Notes under the pieces: generated by a model
Database searches by the model: none
What the model was told of the DNA's origin: nothing
Seen by the model: the letters and a program-made list of their open reading frames with translations, nothing else
Shown: positions 15,197 to 25,004 of the stretch, in pieces
Position numbering within the stretch: position 1 is the first letter of the stretch
Layout: each line of letters begins with the position of its first letter
Program-made: the position numbers and the translations under genes
NCBI RefSeq assembly: GCF_014287515.2
Contig: NZ_CP092473.1
Span: 2,569,001-2,633,000 of the forward strand
Length of the DNA stretch: 64,000 bases
Source: Roseburia rectibacter
Lineage (GTDB): Bacteria; Bacillota; Clostridia; Lachnospirales; Lachnospiraceae
Direction: 5' to 3'

Positions 15197-18100
15197 TTAT
15201 TTGTAAAGCTCAACCAGTCTCTGTAAGTGCTCATAACGAGCCTTTGCAGCTTCCTCAGATGCAGCAAAGAGTTTCTGTGCTCTCTCTGGGAAGGATCTTG
15301 TCAGACGGCTGTAACGTGTTTCGTTGTTCAGGAAATCCTGGTAAGAACCATCACCTGGCTTAGATGTCAATGTAAATGGGTTCTTTCCTTCTGCTTTGAG
15401 TGCAGGATTGAAGGAGAATAAGTTCCAGTAACCAGCAGCTACTGCTTTCTTCATCTCATCCTGGCAGTGGTTCATTCCGCCTTTAACACCGTGTAACTCA
15501 CATGGAGCATAACCGATGATTAAAGAAGGTCCGTTGTAAGCTTCTGCTTCAGCTAAAACTTTAACAGCCTGAGCCATGTTTGCACCAAGAGCGATCTGTG
15601 CTACGTATACATAACCATAGCTCATAGCGATCTCTGCAAGGCTCTTCTTGCCGATATCTTTACCAGCAGCAGCGAACTGACAAACTTCACCGATGTTGGA
15701 AGCTTTAGAAGCCTGACCACCTGTATTGGAGTACATCTCAGTATCGAATACCATAACATTTACGTTATGTCCGGAAGCAAGAACATGATCTAATCCGCCG
15801 AATCCGATATCGTATGCCCAACCATCACCACCGAAGATCCATACGGACTTCTTAGCGAGGTAATCTTTCTTATCAAGAGCTGCCTTAGCGTCTGGGCATC
15901 CAGCTGCTGCAGCTTTCTCTAACTCTGCTACAAGAGCTTCTGTTGCAGGTGTATTTGCTTTTGTATCGTTCTTTGTCTCAACAAATTTATCAAATGCAGC
16001 CTTTAACTCAGCGCTTGCTTTGTCAGAAGCAGCACATTTCTCAGCGCTTGCGATAGCCTGATCACGTAATACTTCCTGACCAATCTGCATACCTAAACCA
16101 TGCTCAGCGTTATCCTCGAATAAGGAGTTAGCCCAAGCCGGTCCTTTTTTACTGTCTTTGTTTACTGTATATGGTGATGTAGCAGCCGGACCACCCCAGA
16201 TAGAGGAACATCCTGTTGCATTGGAGATATACATATGCTCACCAAATAACTGAGTAATCAAACGAGCGTATGATGTCTCTGCACATCCTGCACAAGAACC
16301 TGAGAACTCAAGTAATGGCTGGTTGAACTGAGAACCTTTTACAGTGTTGTCTGCCGGCATACCAGGTTTCTTGCTTACGTTAGCAACTAAGTAATCGAAT
16401 ACTGGCTGCTCGTCTGCCTGAGATTCCTGTGGAACCATCTCGATAGCACCAACCGGACATACTGTGATACACTCGCCGCATCCCATACAGTCTAATGGAG
16501 ATACGCTCATTGTGTATTTGTACTCGCTTGCCTTTGGTTTTGTATCAGCAACTTTGATATTGGAAGGAGCTGCTTTTACTTCATCCTCACTTAACATGAA
16601 CGGACGGATTGTTGCATGAGAACATACAAATGCACACTGGTTACACTGGATACATTTCTCTGCATTCCATGTAGGAACTGTTACAGCTGTACCACGTTTC
16701 TCGTATGCTGCTGCACCATGCTCGAACTGTCCATCAGGGTTGCCCATGAATGCAGAAACTGGTAATGAATCACCATCCATTAAGGAGATCGGGTTCATTA
16801 AATCTTCTACCATCTTAACTGTCTCTGGACGACCTGTTAATTTCTTAGGAGCCGGATCTGCTGCCGGGTTAGACCAGGAAGCCGGAACCTCTACTTTATG
16901 AACTGCATCAACACCAGCGTCGATTGCTTTGTAGTTCATCTCTACGACTGCATCACCTTTCTTACCATAGGATTTCTTAGCAGCCTGTTTCATGAAATCT
17001 ACAGCCTCTTCGATTGGCATTACGTTTGCTAATTTGAAGAATGCAGACTGTAAAATTGTGTTAGTACGTTTACCCATACCGATCTCGATAGCTTTATCGA
17101 TAGCGTTGATGGTGTATAACTGAATATTGTTGTCAGCGATGTATTTCTTAGCAGCAGCATTTAAATGATGCTCTAATTCTTCATCTGACCACTGGCAGTT
17201 GATCATGAATACTCCGCCTGGTTTTACATCCTGTACCATCTTGAATCCTTTTGTTACATAAGATGGGTTGTGGCATGCTACGAAGTCTGCCTGGTTGATG
17301 TAATACGGGCTTCTGATTGGTTTGTCACCAAATCTTAAGTGGGAAATTGTGATACCACCAGTTTTCTTGGAGTCATACTGGAAGTATGCCTGGATGTATT
17401 TATCTGTGTGGTCACCAATGATCTTGGTAGAGTTCTTGTTAGCACCTACAGTACCATCTCCGCCGAGACCCCAGAATTTACACTCAACTGTACCTTCTGC
17501 TGCAGTGATAGGAGCCGGTTTAACTTCCGGTAAACTTAAGTTAGTAACATCATCAACGATACCGATGGTGAATCTGCTCTTTGGAGCATCTTTCTCTAAC
17601 TCTTTGTATACTGCGAATAAACTTGAAGGTGGTGTATCTTTAGAACCTAATCCGTAACGGCCGCCTGTTAATACGATTGTATCAAGACCTGCCTCACGAA
17701 GTGTGGTTGCTACATCTAAGTATAACGGATCACCAAGTGCACCTGGCTCTTTTGTTCTGTCAAGAACAGCAACTTTCTTAGCTGTCTTAGGAAGAACTTT
17801 TAAGAATGCCTCAGATACCCATGGACGATATAAACGAACTTTGATAAGTCCGACTTTCTCACCCTTAGCTGTTAAGTAATCAATTACCTCTTCTGCTACG
17901 TCGTTTACAGAACCCATAGCTACGATAACACGGTCAGCATCTTCTGCTCCGTAGTAGTTGAATAAATCGTAGTTTGTTCCTAACTTCTCGTTGATCTTAG
18001 CCATGTATTTCTCAACGATTGCCGGTAACTCGTTGTAAGCTGTGTTACAAGCCTCACGATGCTGGAAGAAAACGTCTCCGTTCTCATGAGAACCACGCAT

Positions 18101-18742
18101 AGCCGGATGCTCCGGATTTAATGCATGTGCACGGAATGCAGCAACTGCGTCCATGTTGCACATTTCTTTCAGATCAGCGTAATCCCATTTCTCGATCTTC
18201 TGGATCTCGTGGGATGTACGGAAACCATCAAAGAAGTTGATGAATGGAACTTTTCCTTCGATTGTTGCAAGATGAGCAACCGGACTTAAGTCCATAACTT
18301 CCTGTGGGTTGGTCTCACATAACATAGCGAAACCTGTCTGACGGCAGGCATATACATCACTGTGATCACCAAAAATATTTAAAGACTGTGTAGCAACTGT
18401 ACGTGCAGATACATCGAATACACATGGAAGCTGCTCACCTGCGATTTTGTACATGTTCGGGATCATTAATAAAAGACCCTGAGAAGCTGTAAAGGTGGTT
18501 GTTAAAGCACCTGCTGCAAGAGAACCGTGAACGGCACCTGCTGCACCTGCCTCAGATTCCATCTCCACAACCTTTACCTGATTACCGAAAATATTTTCCT
18601 GTCCTGCTGCAGACCACTGATCTACGGTATCTGCCATCGGGCTGGATGGTGTAATTGGGTAAATAGCTGCAACATCTGTAAACGCATAAGCTACATGAGC
18701 TGCGGCGGTATTACCGTCCATTGACTGTTTTGCTCTGGACAT
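15197..18742 (-). CDS. nifJ: pyruvate:ferredoxin (flavodoxin) oxidoreductase
   Basis: This 1181-residue single-chain enzyme oxidises pyruvate with CoA to acetyl-CoA and CO2 and reduces ferredoxin, the central step of anaerobic fermentation. Domains in order: pyrimidine-binding (AYAFTDVAAIYPITPSSPM), CoA/gamma domain near 420-600, and two 4Fe-4S clusters (CIQCNQCAFVC and CMGCGECITVC). Then comes the TPP domain with GCSSIWGG and FGGDGWAYDIGFGG. Extra cysteines (SGSCAGCAET) serve the proximal cluster. Length is normal. The ATG has AAGGAGG upstream and the gene has its own terminator. Codon use is clearly biased, as expected for a highly expressed gene. Confidence 0.97.
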   Translation of the reverse strand: MSRAKQSMDGNTAAAHVAYAFTDVAAIYPITPSSPMADTVDQWSAAGQENIFGNQVKVVEMESEAGAAGAVHGSLAAGALTTTFTASQGLLLMIPNMYKIAGEQLPCVFDVSARTVATQSLNIFGDHSDVYACRQTGFAMLCETNPQEVMDLSPVAHLATIEGKVPFINFFDGFRTSHEIQKIEKWDYADLKEMCNMDAVAAFRAHALNPEHPAMRGSHENGDVFFQHREACNTAYNELPAIVEKYMAKINEKLGTNYDLFNYYGAEDADRVIVAMGSVNDVAEEVIDYLTAKGEKVGLIKVRLYRPWVSEAFLKVLPKTAKKVAVLDRTKEPGALGDPLYLDVATTLREAGLDTIVLTGGRYGLGSKDTPPSSLFAVYKELEKDAPKSRFTIGIVDDVTNLSLPEVKPAPITAAEGTVECKFWGLGGDGTVGANKNSTKIIGDHTDKYIQAYFQYDSKKTGGITISHLRFGDKPIRSPYYINQADFVACHNPSYVTKGFKMVQDVKPGGVFMINCQWSDEELEHHLNAAAKKYIADNNIQLYTINAIDKAIEIGMGKRTNTILQSAFFKLANVMPIEEAVDFMKQAAKKSYGKKGDAVVEMNYKAIDAGVDAVHKVEVPASWSNPAADPAPKKLTGRPETVKMVEDLMNPISLMDGDSLPVSAFMGNPDGQFEHGAAAYEKRGTAVTVPTWNAEKCIQCNQCAFVCSHATIRPFMLSEDEVKAAPSNIKVADTKPKASEYKYTMSVSPLDCMGCGECITVCPVGAIEMVPQESQADEQPVFDYLVANVSKKPGMPADNTVKGSQFNQPLLEFSGSCAGCAETSYARLITQLFGEHMYISNATGCSSIWGGPAATSPYTVNKDSKKGPAWANSLFEDNAEHGLGMQIGQEVLRDQAIASAEKCAASDKASAELKAAFDKFVETKNDTKANTPATEALVAELEKAAAAGCPDAKAALDKKDYLAKKSVWIFGGDGWAYDIGFGGLDHVLASGHNVNVMVFDTEMYSNTGGQASKASNIGEVCQFAAAGKDIGKKSLAEIAMSYGYVYVAQIALGANMAQAVKVLAEAEAYNGPSLIIGYAPCELHGVKGGMNHCQDEMKKAVAAGYWNLFSFNPALKAEGKNPFTLTSKPGDGSYQDFLNNETRYSRLTRSFPERAQKLFAASEEAAKARYEHLQRLVELYK

Positions 18743-18905
18743 TACTTATTCCTCCTTATTTTAAAAAAATAAAATGTCATACTGTATCTCTCTTATGCTC
18801 CTGTGTGAAAAGCACAAAATGATACAATTTATCGACTTAAGTCATATTTTAGCATAGAATTTATCAAAAGAAAAGGTCTTTGACTGTACAAAAACAAGTG
18901 CAATC

Positions 18906-21900
18906 TCACATATATTTCCTTTCAAATTCTTTTAGCGGGATCGGTCTGTCAAATAAATATCCCTGTCCATACAAAAAGCCACAGCTGCACAAAAACTGAA
19001 GCTGTTCTTCCGTTTCAATCCCCTCAAATATTACTTCTTCTTTTGCCGAATGTATAAAATTCCCCATCTGCGAAACAAAGTTGCGCTGTTCTTCCAGATT
19101 GATCCGGTCTGTAAAAGTTTTGTCGATCTTCACCACATCAGCGGGTATCTCAAGCAGAACACCAAGTGAAGAATACCCTGTTCCAAAATCATCGATCGCG
19201 ATACGGAATCCGGATTTTTCAAGTTCTGCGAGCACCACCTTTAATTCATCCACATTTTCCACCACAACGCTCTCGGTAACTTCCACTTCAATATATTTTG
19301 GATCAATGCCATAATGATCCGCCATGCGTTTTAAACGGTCTGCAAAATTTCTGCTTCCATTTTCAAAATTGCGCCGCGAAAAATTGGTAGATATTGTAAA
19401 CAGCTCTTTTCCTGCCTGTTTCCATCTTCGCATTGCCCTAAGAAGCTGTTCATAAATATAGAAGTCAAGATCCACCACATAGCCTGTATTTTCAAGTGGG
19501 GGAACGAATCTTCCCGGCATGATCATCTCCCCGGACTTCGTCCGCCATCTTGCAAGTGCTTCTGCACCGTATATTTTCCGGTCTTTTAAATTAAATTTGG
19601 GCTGTAAGTAAACTTCAAGCTCCCCCTGCTGCATGGCTCCATAAAAGCGTCCTGTGATCTGTATCTCATCATCACGTTTTGCACGCATCTCTTCTTTATA
19701 AACGCAGATTCCTGCACCGCCCTGTTCCTTTACCAGTTTGCGTGCCATATTTGCACTCTCTAATATCGTGTCAAATTTTTCATTCAGATTTTCAATGTGA
19801 CAGATTCCAACCGACAGCCTGAGCGTTCCGAAAGGATATTTTTTCTTTAATTTCTGCTCATAATATTCTGTGCCCCATGCCACCAATTTTTCGATTTCAG
19901 CCTGGTCTTTTCCTTTTAAAAGAAGGATAAAATAGTCGGAATACATCCGGCATGCCAGAAGAATCCTGCTATTTTTCATAAGCCGCGCCGCAAAATCTTT
20001 CAAAATAGTGTCCCCTGTCTGCTGCCCATAATTTTCATTGACATAAGAAAATTTGTCGATATCTGCATGTATAAGCGCATAGTGTTCCTGTTCTTTTCCG
20101 GTATTCCAGGTCTCACTCAGAATATTGTTCATTTTATTTTTAAACGCTTCTAAATTATATAATCCCGTCAGCTGGTCTATATTCTGTAAATGGCGGATCT
20201 CCTTCTGATCATCCCTTAACTTATTTCTCAGCGACACGAACACAGACGTTATCCTTGCAAGTTCGCAAAACGTTGTGCGGTCTGCGTTTTCAAAATAGTT
20301 CTGTCTGTTCCGCACACCAAAATACAATCCCCCGGTCCGGTTACCGGAACATTCAAATTTTGCCACAGCGATCTGTGTGATACGTTCTTCTCCCGTATTC
20401 CAGTTTTCAAGTGACAGCCTTTGATAGTGTGTCTCATCTGTATCATTCAATATTACAAAATCCCCGCCGCCTGCCTCTGCCACTTCAGTCCGGATCGGTT
20501 TTATGACATTTTTTTCATAAATCTGTCCGAAGGTGCTCCAATAGTTTGTCAGCGTCATTTTTGAAAGTTCTTCATCATATTCAAAAACAGCTGCCATATC
20601 CAGGTGATACCGTCTGCCAATCCTCTCAAGCAGCACATTTAAGGAACCATTCAGATCTTTCGCATGTGATAAAAGCAGGAATGCAGTATTTAAAAATTCT
20701 TTGTCCATTCCCTGCTTTTTTTCAAAGTCCATGTCTTTTCCACAGGTATCTATTTCGCGTTTCGTATGACTGTTCTTATTTTTTCCGGCGAATGCGTAAT
20801 TACTTTTTCCACTCCGCTTGATCTCATACATGGCACGATCCGCCTGATCAAACAGATCTGTATAACTGTCTCCATCCTGTCCCGATACCGCCAGTCCCAC
20901 ACTCATCGTCACATAGATGACCGCATCATCTCCAACCAGCTTTTTATCTCCATGCCGGCAGAGTTCCTTTGCTTTTTGTTCTGCCTGTTTTATTGTCGTA
21001 TTATCCATCAGAACCAGAAATTCATCTCCGCCGACTCTTCCCACCAGTTTATTATCCGGGAACTGTTCCTCTAAAGTTAATGCAATATCTGAAATCACGG
21101 TGTCGCCTACCGTATGTCCAAACGTATCGTTAATATTCTTAAAATTATCGATATCGATCAGAAACAATACATGTGTTTCTTCTGGATACTTATTTAATAT
21201 CCGTTCCACCTCTTCACCGGTCGCCACTTTATTATAAAGATGTGTCAGTGGATCTCTCCGCATCTCTTCGGAAAGCTGTTCCTGAATCTTTCTGTCGGAA
21301 CTGATATCATAACTTCTCCCGATAATCTTTAAAATTCTTCCATCTGTTCCCCTTATACTCCGGTACACAGTCCGATACCAGCAGTACTGTGGCACTCCCC
21401 CTCCAAGGGCGGTATTCATCCGATAATCAAACGATCCAGACATTTCCTTTGCGGATGCATTCTGAATTACTTCCCGATATAGCGGCTGTTCCTCTTTATG
21501 TATAAAATCAAGCCACTCTTCAATTTCCATATAATCCTGACCATCTTTTTTCAGGCGTCCGTTTATATGATATTTATGTGGGACTCTGAATCGTTTTCCC
21601 TCCACATCGTATTCAAACGGCACATCATCCGTCACTTCCTCTAACATGGAATACTGCTCATTTAATAAAAACAGCTCATCTTCGAGTGCTTTCTGGTCAT
21701 TGGTATCTTTACAGATCAAAAGATAGTATGGCACCGCATCCTTATAATAATAAATACTGCACCAGAATTTTACCCAGCAGATCTGCCCCTGTCCCGAAAT
21801 GATTCTTATTTCGATCTCTTCTGCCTTTTTCTTCTCCCTGCATTTTTCGATCATGTCCTCAAAAGCACCTGCATCCTGCCCATAAATACAGTCATAGAAA

Positions 21901-22055
21901 TCCCTGCTTCTGTCTGCTTCCGTACATTCTCCATGACCGACTGCTTTCATAAATTCTGCATTTGCGATCTCAACCTGTAATGAATTTCCACCTTTTAATA
22001 CTGCAACCCCCATCGGAAATTCATATATCAGTCCCTTTACGTTTGCCTTCTCCAT
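18906..22055 (-). CDS. PAS-GGDEF-GAF-GGDEF-EAL cyclic-di-GMP protein
   Basis: The ~1049-residue cytoplasmic signalling protein has two PAS-like regions (1-245) and a first GGDEF domain with intact RVGGDEF (about 260-420). A GAF-like region (450-620) precedes a second GGDEF whose active loop is replaced by RMYSDYF (about 640-790). The C-terminal EAL domain starts near 800. The EAL domain keeps EAL, the metal and base residues in NFSRR, EVTES, IDDFGTG, VVKIDK and EGIET, so phosphodiesterase activity is likely. The second GGDEF is probably inactive or sensory. I chose the ATG at 22055 with GGAG five bases upstream, over a GTG 66 bases earlier. No membrane segment is seen. Confidence 0.9.
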   Translation of the reverse strand: MEKANVKGLIYEFPMGVAVLKGGNSLQVEIANAEFMKAVGHGECTEADRSRDFYDCIYGQDAGAFEDMIEKCREKKKAEEIEIRIISGQGQICWVKFWCSIYYYKDAVPYYLLICKDTNDQKALEDELFLLNEQYSMLEEVTDDVPFEYDVEGKRFRVPHKYHINGRLKKDGQDYMEIEEWLDFIHKEEQPLYREVIQNASAKEMSGSFDYRMNTALGGGVPQYCWYRTVYRSIRGTDGRILKIIGRSYDISSDRKIQEQLSEEMRRDPLTHLYNKVATGEEVERILNKYPEETHVLFLIDIDNFKNINDTFGHTVGDTVISDIALTLEEQFPDNKLVGRVGGDEFLVLMDNTTIKQAEQKAKELCRHGDKKLVGDDAVIYVTMSVGLAVSGQDGDSYTDLFDQADRAMYEIKRSGKSNYAFAGKNKNSHTKREIDTCGKDMDFEKKQGMDKEFLNTAFLLLSHAKDLNGSLNVLLERIGRRYHLDMAAVFEYDEELSKMTLTNYWSTFGQIYEKNVIKPIRTEVAEAGGGDFVILNDTDETHYQRLSLENWNTGEERITQIAVAKFECSGNRTGGLYFGVRNRQNYFENADRTTFCELARITSVFVSLRNKLRDDQKEIRHLQNIDQLTGLYNLEAFKNKMNNILSETWNTGKEQEHYALIHADIDKFSYVNENYGQQTGDTILKDFAARLMKNSRILLACRMYSDYFILLLKGKDQAEIEKLVAWGTEYYEQKLKKKYPFGTLRLSVGICHIENLNEKFDTILESANMARKLVKEQGGAGICVYKEEMRAKRDDEIQITGRFYGAMQQGELEVYLQPKFNLKDRKIYGAEALARWRTKSGEMIMPGRFVPPLENTGYVVDLDFYIYEQLLRAMRRWKQAGKELFTISTNFSRRNFENGSRNFADRLKRMADHYGIDPKYIEVEVTESVVVENVDELKVVLAELEKSGFRIAIDDFGTGYSSLGVLLEIPADVVKIDKTFTDRINLEEQRNFVSQMGNFIHSAKEEVIFEGIETEEQLQFLCSCGFLYGQGYLFDRPIPLKEFERKYM

Positions 22056-22181
22056 TTTTTCTCCATTCAAGTATGTAAATCTGACTTTTCCATACAATTT
22101 CTTTTCCGATTCTGTATACACATTCTATTTTCCATTATAGCAAATTTTGTCAGAAATAAAAGTGTTTCTAGGAAGTTTCGG

Positions 22182-22210
22182 TTGCAATCTCCACACTTTT
22201 CTAGTATGAT
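22182..22210 (+). promoter_or_regulatory. promoter of the ABC-F gene
   Basis: TTGCAA (22182-22187), 17 bases, TATGAT (22205-22210). It leaves a leader of about 75 bases before the ATG. Confidence 0.65.
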
Positions 22211-22293
22211 ACGAATTGGTGCAATTACGGTATTATAGCGGTTTGCAACAGCATCCGCACACTCAATATTAACAAATCAGGAGAATAACAACT

Positions 22294-23934
22294 ATGATCA
22301 GTGCAAATAACGTTACGCTTCGAATTGGTAAAAAAGCCCTGTTCGAAGACGTCAATATTAAGTTTACTGAAGGAAACTGTTACGGTCTTATCGGTGCAAA
22401 CGGTGCCGGAAAGTCTACCTTTTTAAAGATTTTATCCGGACAGTTAGAACCGACTGGAGGTGACGTTACCATTACACCGGGACAGCGTCTTTCTTTCCTG
22501 CAGCAGGATCACTTCAAATATGATGAATATACGGTTCTTGATACTGTCATCATGGGTAATAAACGCCTCTATGATATTATGAAAGAAAAAGATGCAATTT
22601 ACATGAAAGAGGATTTTACGGATGAGGACGGTATCCGTGCAAGCGAACTTGAGGCAGAGTTTGCTGACATGGACGGATGGAATGCAGAATCCGATGCTGC
22701 AACGCTCCTCAATGGTCTTGGTATCCCGACAGAGGAACATTACACACAAATGGCTGACATGCCTGGTCCTTTAAAAGTAAAAGTCTTACTTGCACAGGCG
22801 CTGTTCGGCAATCCTGACATTCTGCTTCTCGATGAGCCGACTAACCACTTAGATCTTGATGCGATCAACTGGCTGGAAGAATTTCTGATCAACTTTGAAA
22901 ATACTGTTATCGTGGTATCCCATGACCGTTATTTCTTAAACAAAGTCTGCACAAACATTGCAGATATCGATTACGGTAAGATCCAGTTGTATGCAGGTAA
23001 CTACGACTTCTGGTATGAATCCAGCCAGCTTCTCGTAAAACAGATGAAAGAAGCCAACAAGAAGAAAGAAGAAAAGATCAAAGAGTTACAGGACTTTATT
23101 TCCCGTTTCTCTGCAAATGCTTCCAAATCCAAACAGGCTACCTCAAGAAAGCGTGCTTTAGAGAAGATCCAGTTAGATGAGATCCGTCCTTCCAGCCGTA
23201 AATATCCGTACATTGATTTCCGTCCAAGCCGTGAGATCGGTAATGAGGTTCTGTCGGTAGAAGGCATCACGAAAACCATCGACGGTGTGAAAGTGCTCGA
23301 CAATGTATCCTTTATCGTAGGACATGATGACAAGATCGCTTTTGTCGGCGGTAACGAACTGGCAAAAACCACACTCTTTAAAATACTTACCGGAGAAATG
23401 GAACCGGATTCCGGTTCTTATAAATGGGGTGTCACCACAAGTCAGTCCTATTTTCCAAAAGACAATACAGAGATTTTCGATACAGATCTTCTGATCGTTG
23501 ACTGGCTGACACAGTACTCCGAGATCAAAGATGCAACTTACGTACGCGGATTCCTCGGCCGTATGCTTTTTGCAGGAGAAGATGGAACCAAAAAAATGCG
23601 TGTTCTCTCCGGTGGTGAAAAAGTACGTGTACTTCTCTCCCGCATGATGATCATGGCTACAAACGTTCTGATCTTAGATGAGCCGACTGACCATCTGGAC
23701 ATGGAATCTATCACTGCATTAAATAATGGTCTGATCAAATTCCCGGGAGTTGTCCTTTTTGCTTCCCGTGACCATCAGGTTGTACAGACCACTGCAAACA
23801 GAATCATCGAATTTCTGCCGGACGGAACATTTATTGATAAAGTTTCTACTTATGATGAATATCTTGAAAATGATGAGATGGCAAGAAAACGTCAGGTATA
23901 CAGTATGTCTTCTGACGACGAGAACGATAACTAA
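22294..23934 (+). CDS. ABC-F family ATPase with one degenerate nucleotide site
   Basis: The 546-residue soluble protein has two ABC domains joined by a charged helical linker (about 240-300) and no membrane segments, as in ABC-F ribosome-associated factors of the YbiT/EttA type. Domain 1 has a normal Walker A (GANGAGKST, 34-42) and Walker B (LLLDEPTNHLD), but its signature is MPGPLKVKV instead of LSGGxxxR. Domain 2 has a normal signature (LSGGEKVRV, 438-446) but Walker A reads GGNELAKT (352-359) and the switch histidine region is SRDHQ. Composite site 1 is therefore canonical and site 2 degenerate. Antibiotic resistance is possible but not supported by context. ATG with AGGAG upstream. Confidence 0.88.
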   Translation: MISANNVTLRIGKKALFEDVNIKFTEGNCYGLIGANGAGKSTFLKILSGQLEPTGGDVTITPGQRLSFLQQDHFKYDEYTVLDTVIMGNKRLYDIMKEKDAIYMKEDFTDEDGIRASELEAEFADMDGWNAESDAATLLNGLGIPTEEHYTQMADMPGPLKVKVLLAQALFGNPDILLLDEPTNHLDLDAINWLEEFLINFENTVIVVSHDRYFLNKVCTNIADIDYGKIQLYAGNYDFWYESSQLLVKQMKEANKKKEEKIKELQDFISRFSANASKSKQATSRKRALEKIQLDEIRPSSRKYPYIDFRPSREIGNEVLSVEGITKTIDGVKVLDNVSFIVGHDDKIAFVGGNELAKTTLFKILTGEMEPDSGSYKWGVTTSQSYFPKDNTEIFDTDLLIVDWLTQYSEIKDATYVRGFLGRMLFAGEDGTKKMRVLSGGEKVRVLLSRMMIMATNVLILDEPTDHLDMESITALNNGLIKFPGVVLFASRDHQVVQTTANRIIEFLPDGTFIDKVSTYDEYLENDEMARKRQVYSMSSDDENDN

Positions 23935-23985
23935 AAAAATAGCACTGACCAGAATAAGATCTGGCAGTGCTGTTTTTAATTTTTC
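23935..23985 (+). terminator. terminator between ABC-F and the PPC-like gene (likely bidirectional)
   Basis: AGCACTG-A-CCAGA pairs with TCTGG-CAGTGCT at 23941-23971, followed by TTTTTAATTTTT on the plus strand. An A run lies on the other side, serving the convergent gene. Confidence 0.85.
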
Positions 23986-24855
23986 CTAAAATGTGGTCCA
24001 TTTTAATGTATAAGAACCAGATGACGCTTTGCTCATACGCTCTACCTTGATGTAGTATGTACCAGACGGCAGATCAAATTTTGTTCCACCATTTGCCAAA
24101 CTGATATACCATCCATCTTCCGGATATAATCTGGTAACTTTTGAAATAGCAGAAACTTTTTTTCCATTGTTTTTACCAGAAAATACTTTTCCATCTTTAT
24201 TATAGAAAGTTATCTTAAAACCATTTTTCTCATTTGTTCCGTTTGTGTTTGCGAGATAATACAGATCCAATTTAGCACTCTTAGTCAGTTTGATTTTATA
24301 CCAGTCTGCCTTACTGTCACCGTATGCAATAACACCTGTCACTTTCTTTCCTTTTGAAAGTGTTTTTGCTTTTGATTTTGAACTTGCAGATGAATCTTTA
24401 ATAGCTTTTACAGTAGCTGTGATTTTTGTACCTGCATTACACTGCACTGCAAAATAATATGTAGTATTCTTCTTTACACCATACGTTGTGGTATTGTAAA
24501 TCTTGCCGGCATAATCATTTCTCCAGATTTCATTTTGCTGACCGATCGTCTTTTTATTTTTATTACAAAATGTAACATACCCCTGGGAATTATTGTAATA
24601 AGAAGAACTGCAGTTAAACTTTAAAGTTACCGTACCAGTCACGGATGGTTTGAATTTGATATAATTTACCTTCAAATTCCGTCCGCTATAACACTGCGTA
24701 TCTTTAATTGTAACTGTAGACTTTCCATTCCCCTTAAAAGAAAGTCCGGCTGCCTGTGCCTCTGTCGGAGCTGCCACTGTAAATAACGTAACTGCCATAA
24801 CTGCTGTCAAAAACATGCAAACAGCTCTGTGAAAAATTGTTTTTCTGGTTTTCAT
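23986..24855 (-). CDS. secreted protein with pre-peptidase C-terminal-like beta domains
   Basis: The 289-residue product starts with a signal peptide (MKTRKTIFHRAVCMFLTAVM, then VTLFTVAAPTEAQA, cleavage after AQA). The rest is lysine-, threonine- and tyrosine-rich beta sequence in two similar halves. Each half carries a DWYKIKL or VNYIKFKP strand and a TYYFAVQ or TYYIKVER strand, typical of bacterial pre-peptidase C-terminal (PPC) domains. No protease or enzyme domain is attached, so it is probably an extracellular binding or matrix-like protein. I chose the ATG at 24855, with AAGGAGGA seven bases upstream; a second AAGGAGGA lies further up. It is a single-gene unit. Function is not known. 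Confidence 0.75.
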   Translation of the reverse strand: MKTRKTIFHRAVCMFLTAVMAVTLFTVAAPTEAQAAGLSFKGNGKSTVTIKDTQCYSGRNLKVNYIKFKPSVTGTVTLKFNCSSSYYNNSQGYVTFCNKNKKTIGQQNEIWRNDYAGKIYNTTTYGVKKNTTYYFAVQCNAGTKITATVKAIKDSSASSKSKAKTLSKGKKVTGVIAYGDSKADWYKIKLTKSAKLDLYYLANTNGTNEKNGFKITFYNKDGKVFSGKNNGKKVSAISKVTRLYPEDGWYISLANGGTKFDLPSGTYYIKVERMSKASSGSYTLKWTTF

Positions 24856-25004
24856 AACCAATCCTCCTTGTTTTCCTCCTTGTTTTGTAAATAACCATTT
24901 TTACTTTACCACAGTACTCTGCTGCCATCAAGTTCTTTTATATGATTTAGTACCATTTTCCCATATATTTAGTTGTGATTTTAGTTAATTTTAGTTAATT
25001 TTAC

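Noticed and set aside
18831..18850. GACTTAAGTC palindrome upstream of nifJ as a Rex or redox operator
   Set aside because: A 10-bp palindrome in AT-rich DNA is weak evidence and it does not match the Rex consensus.
22294..23934. Antibiotic-resistance ABC-F (Vga/Lsa/OptrA type)
   Set aside because: The linker is short and the neighbours are housekeeping genes; the sequence is closer to the YbiT/EttA-like translation factor groups.
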